DNA from: Caballeronia sp. INDeC2 | Lineage (GTDB): Bacteria > Pseudomonadota > Gammaproteobacteria > Burkholderiales > Burkholderiaceae | Reading direction: 5' to 3' | Assembly: GCF_023631325.1 (NCBI RefSeq) | Contig: NZ_JALQDG010000044.1 | Span: 52,242-116,241, forward strand | DNA length: 64,000 bases | Shown: positions 35,452 to 44,281 of the stretch, one piece after another | Layout of the letters: each line of letters begins with the position of its first letter | Position numbering within the stretch: position 1 is the stretch's first letter | Program-made: the position numbers and the translations under genes | The notes under the pieces: model-generated | Seen by the model: the letters and a program-made list of their open reading frames with translations, nothing else | Databases searched by the model: none | What the model was told of the DNA's origin: nothing

Positions 35452-36585
35452 CTACTGAGCGCGCCCCAGCTCGATATATCTCGCGAGATGATGATCTTCA
35501 TCGCCCAACTGATGGTCGATCATCACGAGCCGTTTCGCATAGTGAGCGAGCGGCAGTTCCCACGTCATGCCGATTCCACCGTGCATCTGAATGGCCTCTT
35601 CCGCGACGCGCGCGCCGATGCGCCCGATCGAATACTTCGCCGCCGACAACGCGCGTTCACGCGCGACGCCCGATTCGCCGACCGCCGCCGCAGCATTGAT
35701 CGCCGCCGAGCGCGCCTGTTCGATTTCGAGCAGGACATCGGCCATGCGATGCTTCAACGCCTGTAACGCGCCGATAGGCACGCCGAATTGCTTGCGCGTG
35801 CGCAGATATTCGAGCGTATGTTCCTTGGCGACATCCATCGCCCCGACCGCTTCCGACGCGAGCGCGACGAGCCCATAGCCGATCGCATGCGTGAGCGCGG
35901 CGTAGCCACCGCCTTCTGCGCCGGCGATCGCATCGGCATCGAGCTTGACGTCATTAAGCGAGACTTCCGCTACGCGTCCGCCATCGATCTTGCGATGACC
36001 GCGCACATCGACGCCCGTCGCATCGCGCGGCACCAGGAAGAGCGAAATGCCCGCTTCGTCATGATCGTCGCCCGACGTGCGCGCCGACACGAGCAACACG
36101 TCCGCATGTTCGCCCTGCTGCACGACGCCCTTCGCGCCGTTCAACACCCACCCGTCGGCGAGCCGCGTGGCGCGCGTGCTCACGCGTGAACGCTCGTAAT
36201 GCGAGCCGGGTTCGTCGTGCGCGAATGCGGCGATCGTCGAGCCGTCTATCATCTTCGCGATGATTTCGCGCTGCATGTCGCTGCCGGCATGAGCAAGCGC
36301 ACGTCCTACGATGAGCGCATCGAGAAACGGTTCGACAACGAGCCCACGTCCGAGCGCCTCGAACACGACGCCGACATCGAAGCCATCGCCGCCGAAGCCG
36401 CCGCACGCTTCATCGAAGAACGCGCCGACGATGCCGAGCTCGCAAAACCGCTGCCACATGTCGCGGCTATACCCTTCTTCCGAGCGCGCGATCTTGTCTC
36501 GCGAATCGAACGCATATTGCTCGGCGATGAAGCGGTTCAGCGAATCCGCAAGCATCCGCCGGTCTTCCGTGTGCTGGAAATTCAT
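35452..36585 (-). CDS. Acyl-CoA dehydrogenase, smaller subunit type
   Basis: A 377-residue FAD-dependent acyl-CoA dehydrogenase family protein that introduces the alpha-beta double bond of an acyl-CoA. The N-terminal helical part (LADSLNRFIAEQYAFDSRDK), a middle region with ALTHAIGYGLVALASEA and a C-terminal EAIQMHGGIGMTWELPLAHY are typical. It lies 12 bp after another acyl-CoA dehydrogenase gene on the same strand. Such pairs (FadE-like, often acting together on bulky or aromatic acyl-CoAs) commonly form heteromers. Operon with the FadB-like gene at 37815. Confidence 0.9.
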   Translation of the reverse strand: MNFQHTEDRRMLADSLNRFIAEQYAFDSRDKIARSEEGYSRDMWQRFCELGIVGAFFDEACGGFGGDGFDVGVVFEALGRGLVVEPFLDALIVGRALAHAGSDMQREIIAKMIDGSTIAAFAHDEPGSHYERSRVSTRATRLADGWVLNGAKGVVQQGEHADVLLVSARTSGDDHDEAGISLFLVPRDATGVDVRGHRKIDGGRVAEVSLNDVKLDADAIAGAEGGGYAALTHAIGYGLVALASEAVGAMDVAKEHTLEYLRTRKQFGVPIGALQALKHRMADVLLEIEQARSAAINAAAAVGESGVARERALSAAKYSIGRIGARVAEEAIQMHGGIGMTWELPLAHYAKRLVMIDHQLGDEDHHLARYIELGRAQ

Positions 36586-36597
36586 CGTGCGAGTCCT

Positions 36598-37776
36598 TTA
36601 AAGCCCGAGCATCATCTTCGCGATGATGTTCTTCTGTATTTCATTCGAGCCGCCGAAGATCGACAGCTTGCGGTTGTTGAAGTACTGCGCGGCCGCCGTC
36701 GATGTTTCGCCGTCGTTGTCATCGCCGATGAATTGCTGCGCATACGGACCCATCGCGCGACGCATCAGCGACGAGATTTCCTGACGGATCTCCGTGCCGC
36801 GAATCTTGAGCATCGAGCTTTCCGCGCCCGGCGCGCCGCCGCCCGCGACCGCCGCGAGCACGCGCAGATTCGTCGTCTTCATGTTCTCCAGATCGATCTC
36901 GACACGCGCGAGCCGCGCGGCGAACAACGGATCGTCGATGAGCGCGCGGCCATTGCTTTGCAACTTGCTCGCCGCCGCCTTGAGACGGCCCAGCGCCGCG
37001 ACCGAGAAGCCCACGCCCGCGATGTTCGTGCGCTCGTAGGTCAGCAGATACTTCGCATACGTCCAGCCCCTGTTCTCTTCGCCGACGAGATTGGCGGCGG
37101 GCACGCGCACATCGGTGAAGAAGACTTCGTTGACTTCGTGCTCGCCATCGAGCGTGATGATCGGACGCACTTCGACGCCCGGCGTGTTCATGTCGATCAA
37201 CAGGAAGCTGATGCCCTCCTGCTTGCGCGCGTCCTGCGACGTACGCACGAGGCAGAAGATCATGTTCGCGTAGTGCGCGAGCGTGGTCCAGGTCTTCTGG
37301 CCATTGACCAGGTAATACTCTTGACCGTTCTCGATCGCGCGCACGGCCGTCGTGCGCACCGAGGCGAGATCGGAGCCCGCGCCCGGTTCCGAGTAGCCCT
37401 GACACCACCAGTCGGAGCCGTCGAGAATGCGCGGCAGCCAGTGACGCTTTTGCGCTTCGCTTCCGTACTTGATGAGCACCGGCCCGAGCATGTTCACGCC
37501 GAAGGGAACGATACGCGGCGCGCCCGCAATCGCGCATTCGTTCTCGAAGATGAACTTCTGCACCGCGCTCCAGCCGGGGCCGCCGTACTCTTTCGGCCAG
37601 TGATTCGCGAGCCAGCCCTTCGAGTTGAGAATGCCGTGCCATTGCGCCATGTCGCCGCGCGTGAGGCGCTTGCCCGTGCGCGCTTTTTCCGCGATGTCAT
37701 CCGGCAAGGACACGCGCAGAAAGTCCAACACTTCGGCGCGAAACGCCTCTTCTTCTGCGGTGAATTTCAGATCCAT
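36598..37776 (-). CDS. Acyl-CoA dehydrogenase, larger partner
   Basis: A 392-residue FAD-dependent acyl-CoA dehydrogenase. Family features include WCQGYSEPGAGSDLASVRT (FAD/substrate loop) and KTWTTLAHYANMIFCLVRT. The C-terminal FGGSNEIQKNIIAKMMLGL is the classic C-terminal signature with the loop near the isoalloxazine. It lies between the FadB-like gene (38 bp) and the second acyl-CoA dehydrogenase (12 bp). Together they form a minus-strand beta-oxidation unit. The exact chain length or ring substrate is not predictable here. Confidence 0.92.
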   Translation of the reverse strand: MDLKFTAEEEAFRAEVLDFLRVSLPDDIAEKARTGKRLTRGDMAQWHGILNSKGWLANHWPKEYGGPGWSAVQKFIFENECAIAGAPRIVPFGVNMLGPVLIKYGSEAQKRHWLPRILDGSDWWCQGYSEPGAGSDLASVRTTAVRAIENGQEYYLVNGQKTWTTLAHYANMIFCLVRTSQDARKQEGISFLLIDMNTPGVEVRPIITLDGEHEVNEVFFTDVRVPAANLVGEENRGWTYAKYLLTYERTNIAGVGFSVAALGRLKAAASKLQSNGRALIDDPLFAARLARVEIDLENMKTTNLRVLAAVAGGGAPGAESSMLKIRGTEIRQEISSLMRRAMGPYAQQFIGDDNDGETSTAAAQYFNNRKLSIFGGSNEIQKNIIAKMMLGL

Positions 37777-37814
37777 GACTGCGGTTCCATGAAGAGATTG
37801 ACGAAGCCCACGGC

Positions 37815-39941
37815 TCAGGCGGCCTGATTGAGACTCGCGAAATTCTTGCCGCGCGCGACGAGATCGACGATCAACGGCGACGCGCGCCAGAACAGCGGAT
37901 CTTCCTTCGCGAATTCGCGGATATCGGCGAGCACGTTGTCGAGTCCGACGCTATCGGCATAATGCATCGGGCCACCGCGATGGCGCGGAAAACCGAAGCC
38001 GTGAACGAGCGTGACGTCGACATCGAGCGGACGCTGCGCGATACCTTCATGCACGATATTCGCGCCTTCGTTGATCATCGCGGCCATGTAGCGGCGCACG
38101 ATCTGCTCGTCGCTGAACGTGCGCGGCGTGACGCCCGCACGCGCGCGCTGGGCGTCGATGAGCGCTTCCACTTCGGCATCCCGCTTGCCGATACGCGCGC
38201 CGTCTTCATAGCGATAGAAGCCGCGTCCCGTCTTCTGGCCGAACCAGCCGCGCTCGCACAACTCGTCGCCGATGCGCACATAACGCGCGTTCGGATCGCG
38301 CGTCGCGGCGCGGCGCTTGCGCGCGGCCCAGCCAATATCGCCGCCTGCGAGATCGATGACCTGATACGGTCCCATCGGAAAGCCGAAGTCGCGCACGGCG
38401 TTATCGATCTGATACGGCGACGCGCCGTCTTCCATCATATGATCCGCCGCCGCGCGATACACCGCGAGCATGCGATTGCCGATGAAACCATCGCACACGA
38501 GCGCGCGCACGGCGACCTTCCTGAGCTTCTTCGCGAGCTCGAAGCCGGTCGCGACGACATCGGCGGCGACGCGCGCGGGCACGACCACTTCGAGCAGCTT
38601 CATGATGTTCGCGGGCGAGAAGAAGTGCAGCCCGAGCACGTCTTGCGGGCGCGAGATGCTTGCCGCGATGTCGTCGATGTCGAGATAGGACGTGTTGGTC
38701 GCGAGCACCGCGCCGGGCTTGCACACGCGATCGAGCTGCGCGAACACGGCCTTCTTCACGGCCATGTCCTCGAACACGGCTTCGATGACGAGATCGGCAT
38801 CGGCGAGCGCATCGTAGGACGTGTCGCCATTGAAGTGCTGCAGCGCACGCGCCTTCGTTTCGTGCGTCATGCGGCCTTTTGCGATCGACGCGTCGTAGAC
38901 CTTTTCGACATGCGCGCGGCCGCGTTGGAGCGATGCGTCGTCGCGCTCGATCATCGTCACCGCGAGGCCCGCATCCAGCAGCGCGACGGCGATGCCCGCG
39001 CCCATCGTCCCGCCGCCGATCACGCCGATATGCCGAAGCGCTCGCGGTTGCGCATCGCGCGTTTCCGGCGACTTCTGCGCCTCGCGCTCGGCGAAGAAAG
39101 CATGCACGAGACCGGCCCGCTGCGGGCTCTCACGGCATTCGAGGAATCGCTCGCGCTCGAAGCGCAGGCCTTCGTCGAACGGCAGATTCAACGCCGCTTC
39201 CACACAGTCGACGATCTTCAGCGGCGACAACAATCCGCGCGATTTCTCTTGCGTATCGGCGCGCGCGGCGGCGATCGCGGCGGCGCTGGCGTCCTTGTCC
39301 GCGAGACCGCGCGCGTGCTTCGTTCGACGCGGCGCGGCGCGCGTCGCGATCAGTTCGTGCGCATAGGCGAGACCTTCGGCGAAGATGTCGTCGCTCTGTC
39401 CGACGCGATCGACGAGGCCGAGACGCAGCGCTTCCTGCGCGCCGGCATGACGGCCGCTCAACATCAGCGACAACGCGGCCTGCGCGCCGATCAGACGCGC
39501 CGAGCGCTGCGTGCCGCCCGCGCCGGGCAGAAGGCCCAGTTGCACTTCCGGCAGACCGAGCTTCGCGCCCTCGACGGCGATCCGGTAATGCGACGCCAGC
39601 GCAACCTCCAGCCCGCCGCCGAGCGCCGCGCCATGAATCGCCGCGATGACCGGCTTGCCGCACGCCTCGATGCGGCTGCAGACCTCGGGCAGCGAGGGCG
39701 GCACGGCAGGCTTTCCGAACTCGCGAATGTCCGCGCCCGCGATGAAGTTGCGCCCCGCGCCCACGATCAGCACCGCGCGCACGGCGGCGTTCGCGTCGGC
39801 GGTTTCGATCGCGCCGATGAGGCCGCGCCGCACGTCGGCATCGATCGCGTTGACGGGCGCATGATCGATCGTCACGACGAGGACGCTGCCGCGCAATGCG
39901 TGCTGGACAGTTGTGGTTGCGGGCGCGCTCGAAAGCGTCAT
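37815..39941 (-). CDS. Bifunctional enoyl-CoA hydratase/3-hydroxyacyl-CoA dehydrogenase (FadB/FadJ-like)
   Basis: A 708-residue fusion enzyme carrying the second and third steps of beta-oxidation. The N-terminal crotonase domain (1 to about 190) has the oxyanion region GAALGGGLEVA with E112 and E132 (GLPEVQLG) as the catalytic pair. The dehydrogenase domain begins at about 300 with IGVIGGGTMGAGIAVALL and contains the catalytic His in LGLHFFSPANIMKLLEVV. The C-terminal 3HCDH repeat is complete. It is the first gene of the unit with the two acyl-CoA dehydrogenases and is divergent from a LysR gene. No thiolase gene is in this cluster. Confidence 0.93.
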   Translation of the reverse strand: MTLSSAPATTTVQHALRGSVLVVTIDHAPVNAIDADVRRGLIGAIETADANAAVRAVLIVGAGRNFIAGADIREFGKPAVPPSLPEVCSRIEACGKPVIAAIHGAALGGGLEVALASHYRIAVEGAKLGLPEVQLGLLPGAGGTQRSARLIGAQAALSLMLSGRHAGAQEALRLGLVDRVGQSDDIFAEGLAYAHELIATRAAPRRTKHARGLADKDASAAAIAAARADTQEKSRGLLSPLKIVDCVEAALNLPFDEGLRFERERFLECRESPQRAGLVHAFFAEREAQKSPETRDAQPRALRHIGVIGGGTMGAGIAVALLDAGLAVTMIERDDASLQRGRAHVEKVYDASIAKGRMTHETKARALQHFNGDTSYDALADADLVIEAVFEDMAVKKAVFAQLDRVCKPGAVLATNTSYLDIDDIAASISRPQDVLGLHFFSPANIMKLLEVVVPARVAADVVATGFELAKKLRKVAVRALVCDGFIGNRMLAVYRAAADHMMEDGASPYQIDNAVRDFGFPMGPYQVIDLAGGDIGWAARKRRAATRDPNARYVRIGDELCERGWFGQKTGRGFYRYEDGARIGKRDAEVEALIDAQRARAGVTPRTFSDEQIVRRYMAAMINEGANIVHEGIAQRPLDVDVTLVHGFGFPRHRGGPMHYADSVGLDNVLADIREFAKEDPLFWRASPLIVDLVARGKNFASLNQAA

Positions 39942-39999
39942 GGGTGGCGTCTCCGGTTCAATTGAGTATGTGCAAGCATTCTCCCGGGGACAAGCATCC

Positions 40000-40046
40000 T
40001 TGACAATGACAGCGGCGGTTGACAGACTGTCAAATCACATTTGACA
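40000..40046. promoter_or_regulatory. Operator-like array of TTGACA inverted repeats between FadB-like and LysR genes
   Basis: Two overlapping perfect palindromes are present. One is TTGACAG-A-CTGTCAA (40019-40033), which also fits the LysR T-N11-A pattern. The other is TGTCAAAT-CAC-ATTTGACA (40028-40046). A further TTGACA lies at 40000. They fill the 119-bp divergent gap and end 14 bp before the LysR start. They are probably the binding sites of that LysR protein for itself and the beta-oxidation genes. Confidence 0.7.
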
Positions 40047-40060
40047 ATCGAACGCGGACC

Positions 40061-40966
40061 GTGGACGTCAACGAACTCACGCTGCTGGTCGAAATCCTCG
40101 ATGCGGGCAATCTCAGCGAGGCGGCGCGACGCCTGAAAATGAGCCGCGCCAATGTCAGCTATCACCTGAATCAGCTCGAAAATTCGGTCGGCTTGCAGCT
40201 CGTGCGGCGGACCACGCGCCGCGTCGAACCGACGGAACTCGGCCTCGAACTGTACGAGCACGGCCGGTCGATCCGGAACGCGCTCTTCGCGGCGCAGGAG
40301 TCGGTGTCGACGCTCGGACAAAGGTTGCAGGGGCGCGTGCGGCTATCGGTGCCGAGCGGCTACGGGCAGCTCGTGATGTCGGAATGGCTGCTCGCGTTCA
40401 AGCGCGAGTATCCGGATATCGTGCTCGACGTGATGTTCGAGAATCGCGTCGAAGATCTGCTGCGCGATGAAGTCGATATCGCCGTTCGCGTGATGCCCGA
40501 GCCGCCGCCGAGTCTCGTCGCGCGCGACATGGGGCCGGTGCGTTACGTCGCGTGCGCATCGTCCGGATATGCCGAGGCGCACGGCATGCCGACGCGGCTC
40601 GAAGAACTGGGCGTCGTGCCGGTGATTACCGCGACGGTGGTCGGCAAGCAGACGCGCGTCGCCGCTTATCTGAACGATGAACGCCACGAAGTGCTGCTGG
40701 AGCCGAGCCTGATCTCGGAGAACTTTCTGTTTCTGCGCGATGCCATTCTCGCGGGACTAGGCGTCGGCATCGTGCCGGATTATGTCGTCGCGGAAGACAT
40801 GCGGCGCGGCAAAATCGTAACGGCGCTCGATGAATGGCGGCTCAGCATCTTCGGCACGCACATGTACATGCTGTATATGCCGAATCGGCATCACACGCGC
40901 GCGACCCTGGCCTTCATCGAGTTCATGCTGGAAAGGTCGCGGCGCGCGGGGCGCGGGGGGCTTTGA
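40061..40966 (+). CDS. LysR-family regulator of the beta-oxidation genes
   Basis: A 301-residue LysR protein with an HTH at about 3-60 (LTLLVEILDAGNLSEAARRL, MSRANVSYHLNQLE) and an effector domain beginning near 88 (QGRVRLSVPSGYGQLVMSEW). The family start fits the GTG at 40061. An upstream in-frame TTG at 40019 lies inside the operator palindrome and is less likely. No strong ribosome-binding site is visible at either. It is divergent from the FadB-like gene, whose operon it probably controls, and converges with the DMT exporter gene. Confidence 0.88.
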   Translation: MDVNELTLLVEILDAGNLSEAARRLKMSRANVSYHLNQLENSVGLQLVRRTTRRVEPTELGLELYEHGRSIRNALFAAQESVSTLGQRLQGRVRLSVPSGYGQLVMSEWLLAFKREYPDIVLDVMFENRVEDLLRDEVDIAVRVMPEPPPSLVARDMGPVRYVACASSGYAEAHGMPTRLEELGVVPVITATVVGKQTRVAAYLNDERHEVLLEPSLISENFLFLRDAILAGLGVGIVPDYVVAEDMRRGKIVTALDEWRLSIFGTHMYMLYMPNRHHTRATLAFIEFMLERSRRAGRGGL

Positions 40967-40990
40967 TCGTAACAACGGCGTCGCGGCGCA

Positions 40991-41917
40991 TCACCCCTGC
41001 CGCCCGCGCTCCGCAAACCAGACCGCCACCGACATCAACACAATGCCCGCCATCTGCACGCCGCTCAAACGCTGATCCAAAACCAGCCAGTCGGTGACGA
41101 TAGCCACCGCCGGATAGACGAACTGGAACACTGCGATGCGCGCGGTATCGAGCCGCGCCATGCCGATATACATCAGCGTGTACGCAAAGCCCGTGTGGAT
41201 CAGTCCAAGGCCCGCCAGCCACGCCCACGACATGCCCCACGCGGGCCAGCCATGCTGCATCGGCCAGAGCGATAGCACCATCGTGCCGACGGCGCATTGC
41301 CACCACGCGAGAATGCCCGCGGGCATCTCACGCAAGCGTTTGGCGATGATCGTCACGCACGCCATGCACAGCGAGCCCGCGAGACACGCGGCAACGCCCA
41401 TCCAATATCCCGGCTGAAGCGCGCCGTTCGCCGTGTGCTCGACGATGCCCGTCGCCAGCACGAGCCCGCACATCGCAACCGAAACCGCGACGACGCGCTG
41501 TCCGCCGATCGCCTCCTTCAGCCACAACGAGGCGAATATCAGCATCCACATCGGCTGCACATGGAACAGCACGATCGCGACGCCCGCCGATATCCGCTCG
41601 GCCGCCCCGAAGAACAAGGCCCAGCTCAGCACCATCAGCATGCTGGCGCTTAGCACCCACGGCGCGCCGCCTCGCGTAAGAAGCAGACAGCGCGTTTGCC
41701 GGCGCAGGATGACCCACGCGCTCATGCCCAACAGCCCGAACGCGCAGCGAAACCACGTCGCGGTCAGCGGATCGGCATTGGCCTCGTGTAGAAAGACGCC
41801 GATCGTGCCGAGCAGCGCACAGCCGGCGAGAAACGGCCACGCGTCCCCCGCCCGGCTTCCTTTGCCCTTCGCGACGATGCGCGCCGCCGCCCGATCTGTC
41901 GATGAGTTCGTATTCAT
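40991..41917 (-). CDS. DMT-superfamily transporter (two EamA domains)
   Basis: A 308-residue inner-membrane protein with about ten helices in two EamA repeats, roughly residues 30-160 and 170-300. Examples of helices are FLAGCALLGTIGVFLHEAN and GLIHTGFAYTLMYIGMARL, the latter region with the GhxYxLxxxAl-like EamA pattern. Members export amino acids or other small metabolites. It is divergent from the LysR gene at 42004 across a short gap with TTCGAA palindromes, so that LysR probably controls it. Substrate unknown. Confidence 0.9.
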   Translation of the reverse strand: MNTNSSTDRAAARIVAKGKGSRAGDAWPFLAGCALLGTIGVFLHEANADPLTATWFRCAFGLLGMSAWVILRRQTRCLLLTRGGAPWVLSASMLMVLSWALFFGAAERISAGVAIVLFHVQPMWMLIFASLWLKEAIGGQRVVAVSVAMCGLVLATGIVEHTANGALQPGYWMGVAACLAGSLCMACVTIIAKRLREMPAGILAWWQCAVGTMVLSLWPMQHGWPAWGMSWAWLAGLGLIHTGFAYTLMYIGMARLDTARIAVFQFVYPAVAIVTDWLVLDQRLSGVQMAGIVLMSVAVWFAERGRQG

Positions 41918-41938
41918 GCCCGCAGTGTGTGCCGCGAC

Positions 41939-41988
41939 GGTTCGAACGAAAAGCGCATAATTCGAACCTCATCCATTCGATCTTCGAA
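41939..41988. promoter_or_regulatory. TTCGAA inverted repeats in the DMT/LysR divergent gap
   Basis: GGTTCGAA (41939-41946) and TTCGAACC (41961-41968) form an 8-bp inverted repeat with a 14-bp spacer. A third TTCGAA occurs at 41983-41988. All lie within the 86-bp gap between divergent genes and are the likely operator of the LysR protein. Confidence 0.6.
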
Positions 41989-42003
41989 AGCCGCCTAAAC
42001 ACG

Positions 42004-42873
42004 ATGAAACACCGAGATTTGCAAACGGACTGGCTCAAGTGCTTCGTCGCGGTCGTGGACGCGGGTTCGCTGTCGAGCGCGGCCAGTGAAGTGCATCGCT
42101 CGCAATCGGCGGTGAGCATGCAGTTGAAGAAGCTGGAAAGCGCGCTGGGCATGCGGCTCATCGAGCGCGGTTCGCGCACGCTCGCGCTGACGCATGACGG
42201 TCAGACGCTGCTCGGTTATGCGCGCCGTATCCTCGATCTGCACGCCGAAGCTCAGGTCGCGCTCCAGGGCGAGCAACTCAGCGGCCGCGTGCGCCTCGGC
42301 GTGCCCGACGACTACGCTGCAAAGTATCTGACGCCCGTGCTCAAGCGCTTTGCGCCGCGGCACAGCGGCGTCGAGATCGAGCTGGTCTGCGAGCAATCGA
42401 CTTCGCTCATTCCGCGTATCGCGAATGGCGAGCTCGACATCGCACTCGTATCGCGCGATCACGGACGGCGCGGCACGTCGCTCTTTCATGAGCCGATGGT
42501 CTGGGTCGGCGCCGCGCAGTTCGAGTTATGGCGGCGCGATCCGTTGCCGATCGCCGTCTACGAGAGCACGAGCCTCGCGCGGCGCAGCGCGATTCATTCG
42601 CTCGCGCAACAAGGGCGTCGATACAAGGTGGTCTACAACAGCTCCAGTCTCGCCGGACAGATCGCCGCCGTCGAAAGCGGCCTGGCCGTGGCGGCGCTGA
42701 CGCAATGCAGCGCGCCGGAACATCTGCGGATACTGGGCCGCGAAGAAGGTCTGGGGCCTCTCGAACCGATGGAAGTCGCCGTGTATCGCAGCCGCGATTC
42801 GCGCGGCTCGAAGGCCGTCGATAGCCTGCACAGCCTGCTCGTGAAGACGCTGCGGCAATCGGCGTCAGTCTGA
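42004..42873 (+). CDS. LysR-family regulator divergent from the DMT transporter
   Basis: A 289-residue LysR protein. The HTH (about 5-65) includes TDWLKCFVAVVDAGSLSSAA and SQSAVSMQLKKLESALG. The effector domain starts near 93 (SGRVRLGVPDDYAAKYLTPV). The start at 42004 gives the normal N-terminus; the longer frame overlaps the divergent transporter gene. Its stop overlaps the end of the convergent chorismatase gene by 9 bp. Likely target: the DMT transporter, through the TTCGAA repeats between them. Confidence 0.9.
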   Translation: MKHRDLQTDWLKCFVAVVDAGSLSSAASEVHRSQSAVSMQLKKLESALGMRLIERGSRTLALTHDGQTLLGYARRILDLHAEAQVALQGEQLSGRVRLGVPDDYAAKYLTPVLKRFAPRHSGVEIELVCEQSTSLIPRIANGELDIALVSRDHGRRGTSLFHEPMVWVGAAQFELWRRDPLPIAVYESTSLARRSAIHSLAQQGRRYKVVYNSSSLAGQIAAVESGLAVAALTQCSAPEHLRILGREEGLGPLEPMEVAVYRSRDSRGSKAVDSLHSLLVKTLRQSASV

Positions 42874-43842
42874 TCGATGCCGATGTGACGCGATCCCCTC
42901 GATCTCGACGAGCAGATCGGCACGGCAAATTTGGACGTTCAGATAGCGGATGCTCGCATCGGGATGAAACGCGGCCTGCGCCAGCTTCATCACGCGCGGC
43001 AAATCCGCCGAATGCCGGTAGTACACCTTGATCTTGTCGAGATCGCGCAGCGTATAACCGCCACGCAAGCCCGGTTTCTCGAGATTCTCCGCGCCGATCA
43101 AATGCGCGATATTGCCGATCGCGACGCTGCACTGTTTTTGGAGATCGCCCTCGTGCACGGTCTCATGCCCGAGAATGCTGGCCGTGCCGGATACGAACAG
43201 CGTGTCGCGCAATTGCGTGCCCCGCGCGAAGCTCGGCGGCTTCGGACCGTAACGCTGCGGATACTCATACGCGGGCGTCTGACGTGAGTTCTCGATATGC
43301 CGCACCGCACTCTCACGGCACGCTAGAAAATAGAAACCGACGCCGTCGCCCCAAGTGCCGATGCCCGTCGCAGCCGGCATGCCCGATGCATGCGCATAAT
43401 CCCGCTCGAACGCAATGGCGCGCCCGCGGCAAAAATCGCGGTACACCTCGAGCCCTTCCCGATTCGCGCCGTTGATGTGGGCAATGAAGTTCCACATGCG
43501 GAAGATCTTCGGGAATTTCAGTTCGCGGACGAGCGCGAACGCATCGCCATAGGCTTGGCGCGTGGCGCCCGTGTATCGGTCGGAAGGGGGGATGAAGCCC
43601 GCGCAAAACAGGAATTCGTCGTTGTGCGCGAAGACGAGATCGTTGATGCTCCCGCTGCGGATCGGTCCCGCGCTCGTCCAGATTTCGGCGAAACCGTCGC
43701 GGGCGCTGACGCGCATATCGAGGCGCAGCGTGGGCACGCCGTTCTCGATGCACGGCCGCCCGCTCGCGTCGCCGAAGACGATGCGCGCGAGCGCGTCGTC
43801 GCCGCACGTCGCATCGGGATCGACGAAGCCGGACCCGATCAT
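42865..43842 (-). CDS. Chorismatase of the FkbO/Hyg5/XanB2 family
   Basis: A 325-residue protein of the chorismatase family, which hydrolyses chorismate to dihydroxycyclohexadiene carboxylate or to 3-/4-hydroxybenzoate plus pyruvate. Characteristic segments are KIFRMWNFIAHINGANREGL, a RidA-like C-terminal fold with LFVSGTASILGHETVHEGD, and a C-terminal CRADLLVEIEG with the conserved acidic active-site region. XanB2-type members supply 3- and 4-hydroxybenzoate for pigment or ubiquinone synthesis. Which product this one makes needs alignment of discriminating residues. The start lies 3 bp after the stop of a ribbon-helix-helix gene, so the two form an operon. Confidence 0.88.
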   Translation of the reverse strand: MIGSGFVDPDATCGDDALARIVFGDASGRPCIENGVPTLRLDMRVSARDGFAEIWTSAGPIRSGSINDLVFAHNDEFLFCAGFIPPSDRYTGATRQAYGDAFALVRELKFPKIFRMWNFIAHINGANREGLEVYRDFCRGRAIAFERDYAHASGMPAATGIGTWGDGVGFYFLACRESAVRHIENSRQTPAYEYPQRYGPKPPSFARGTQLRDTLFVSGTASILGHETVHEGDLQKQCSVAIGNIAHLIGAENLEKPGLRGGYTLRDLDKIKVYYRHSADLPRVMKLAQAAFHPDASIRYLNVQICRADLLVEIEGIASHRHRSD

Positions 43843-43845
43843 CGC

Positions 43846-44109
43846 TTATTCATCGGCCTGATCGCCGAACAGGTCCGCGGTCGCGACGCGTTCCTGCAAG
43901 GGCGGCAATGCGCCGCTCCTTACCTGTTCGAGGACGGCTGGCGGCAACCAGGTCTCTTCCATGGCGCTGATGCCGTTCTCGATCATCTGCTGGAGGAAGA
44001 ACGATTGCTTGCGCCCCGTTACTTCCGCCAAGAGTCGCAGCCGTTGCTCGAATTGTGGATCGACCCGCACTGCGACCACCTTCAACTTGTTTTCGGCGGT
44101 CCTTCTCAC
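43846..44109 (-). CDS. Ribbon-helix-helix (CopG/RelB-like) DNA-binding protein
   Basis: An 87-residue protein whose first half fits a ribbon-helix-helix fold: a beta strand (KLKVVAVRVD), then two helices (PQFEQRLRLLAEVTGR and KQSFFLQQMIENGISAMEE). RHH proteins are small dimeric repressors, often antitoxins. No toxin gene is next to it; a chorismatase gene follows 3 bp downstream instead. The start is GTG at 44109, supported by AGGAG 6 nt upstream; no in-frame ATG exists there. It probably autoregulates this two-gene unit. Confidence 0.78.
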   Translation of the reverse strand: MRRTAENKLKVVAVRVDPQFEQRLRLLAEVTGRKQSFFLQQMIENGISAMEETWLPPAVLEQVRSGALPPLQERVATADLFGDQADE

Positions 44110-44281
44110 TGCATGCTCCTGTTCGTTCGTCGCGCGCCGCGAGCGGGCGCGCGCATGCGGTGCTTATACCACAGCTCATCTACGGCACGACCGTGCGCGG
44201 CGCTGAAGGACGTGCGTGCTACCATCGAAACGAACGGATCGCATGCGTCCGACGGGGTCCGCGCACGCCTCGCACAGCGTC

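Noticed and set aside
43846..44109. Toxin-antitoxin module
   Set aside because: Only the RHH-type protein is present. The adjacent gene is a chorismatase and the other flank is a kinase pseudogene; no toxin was found.
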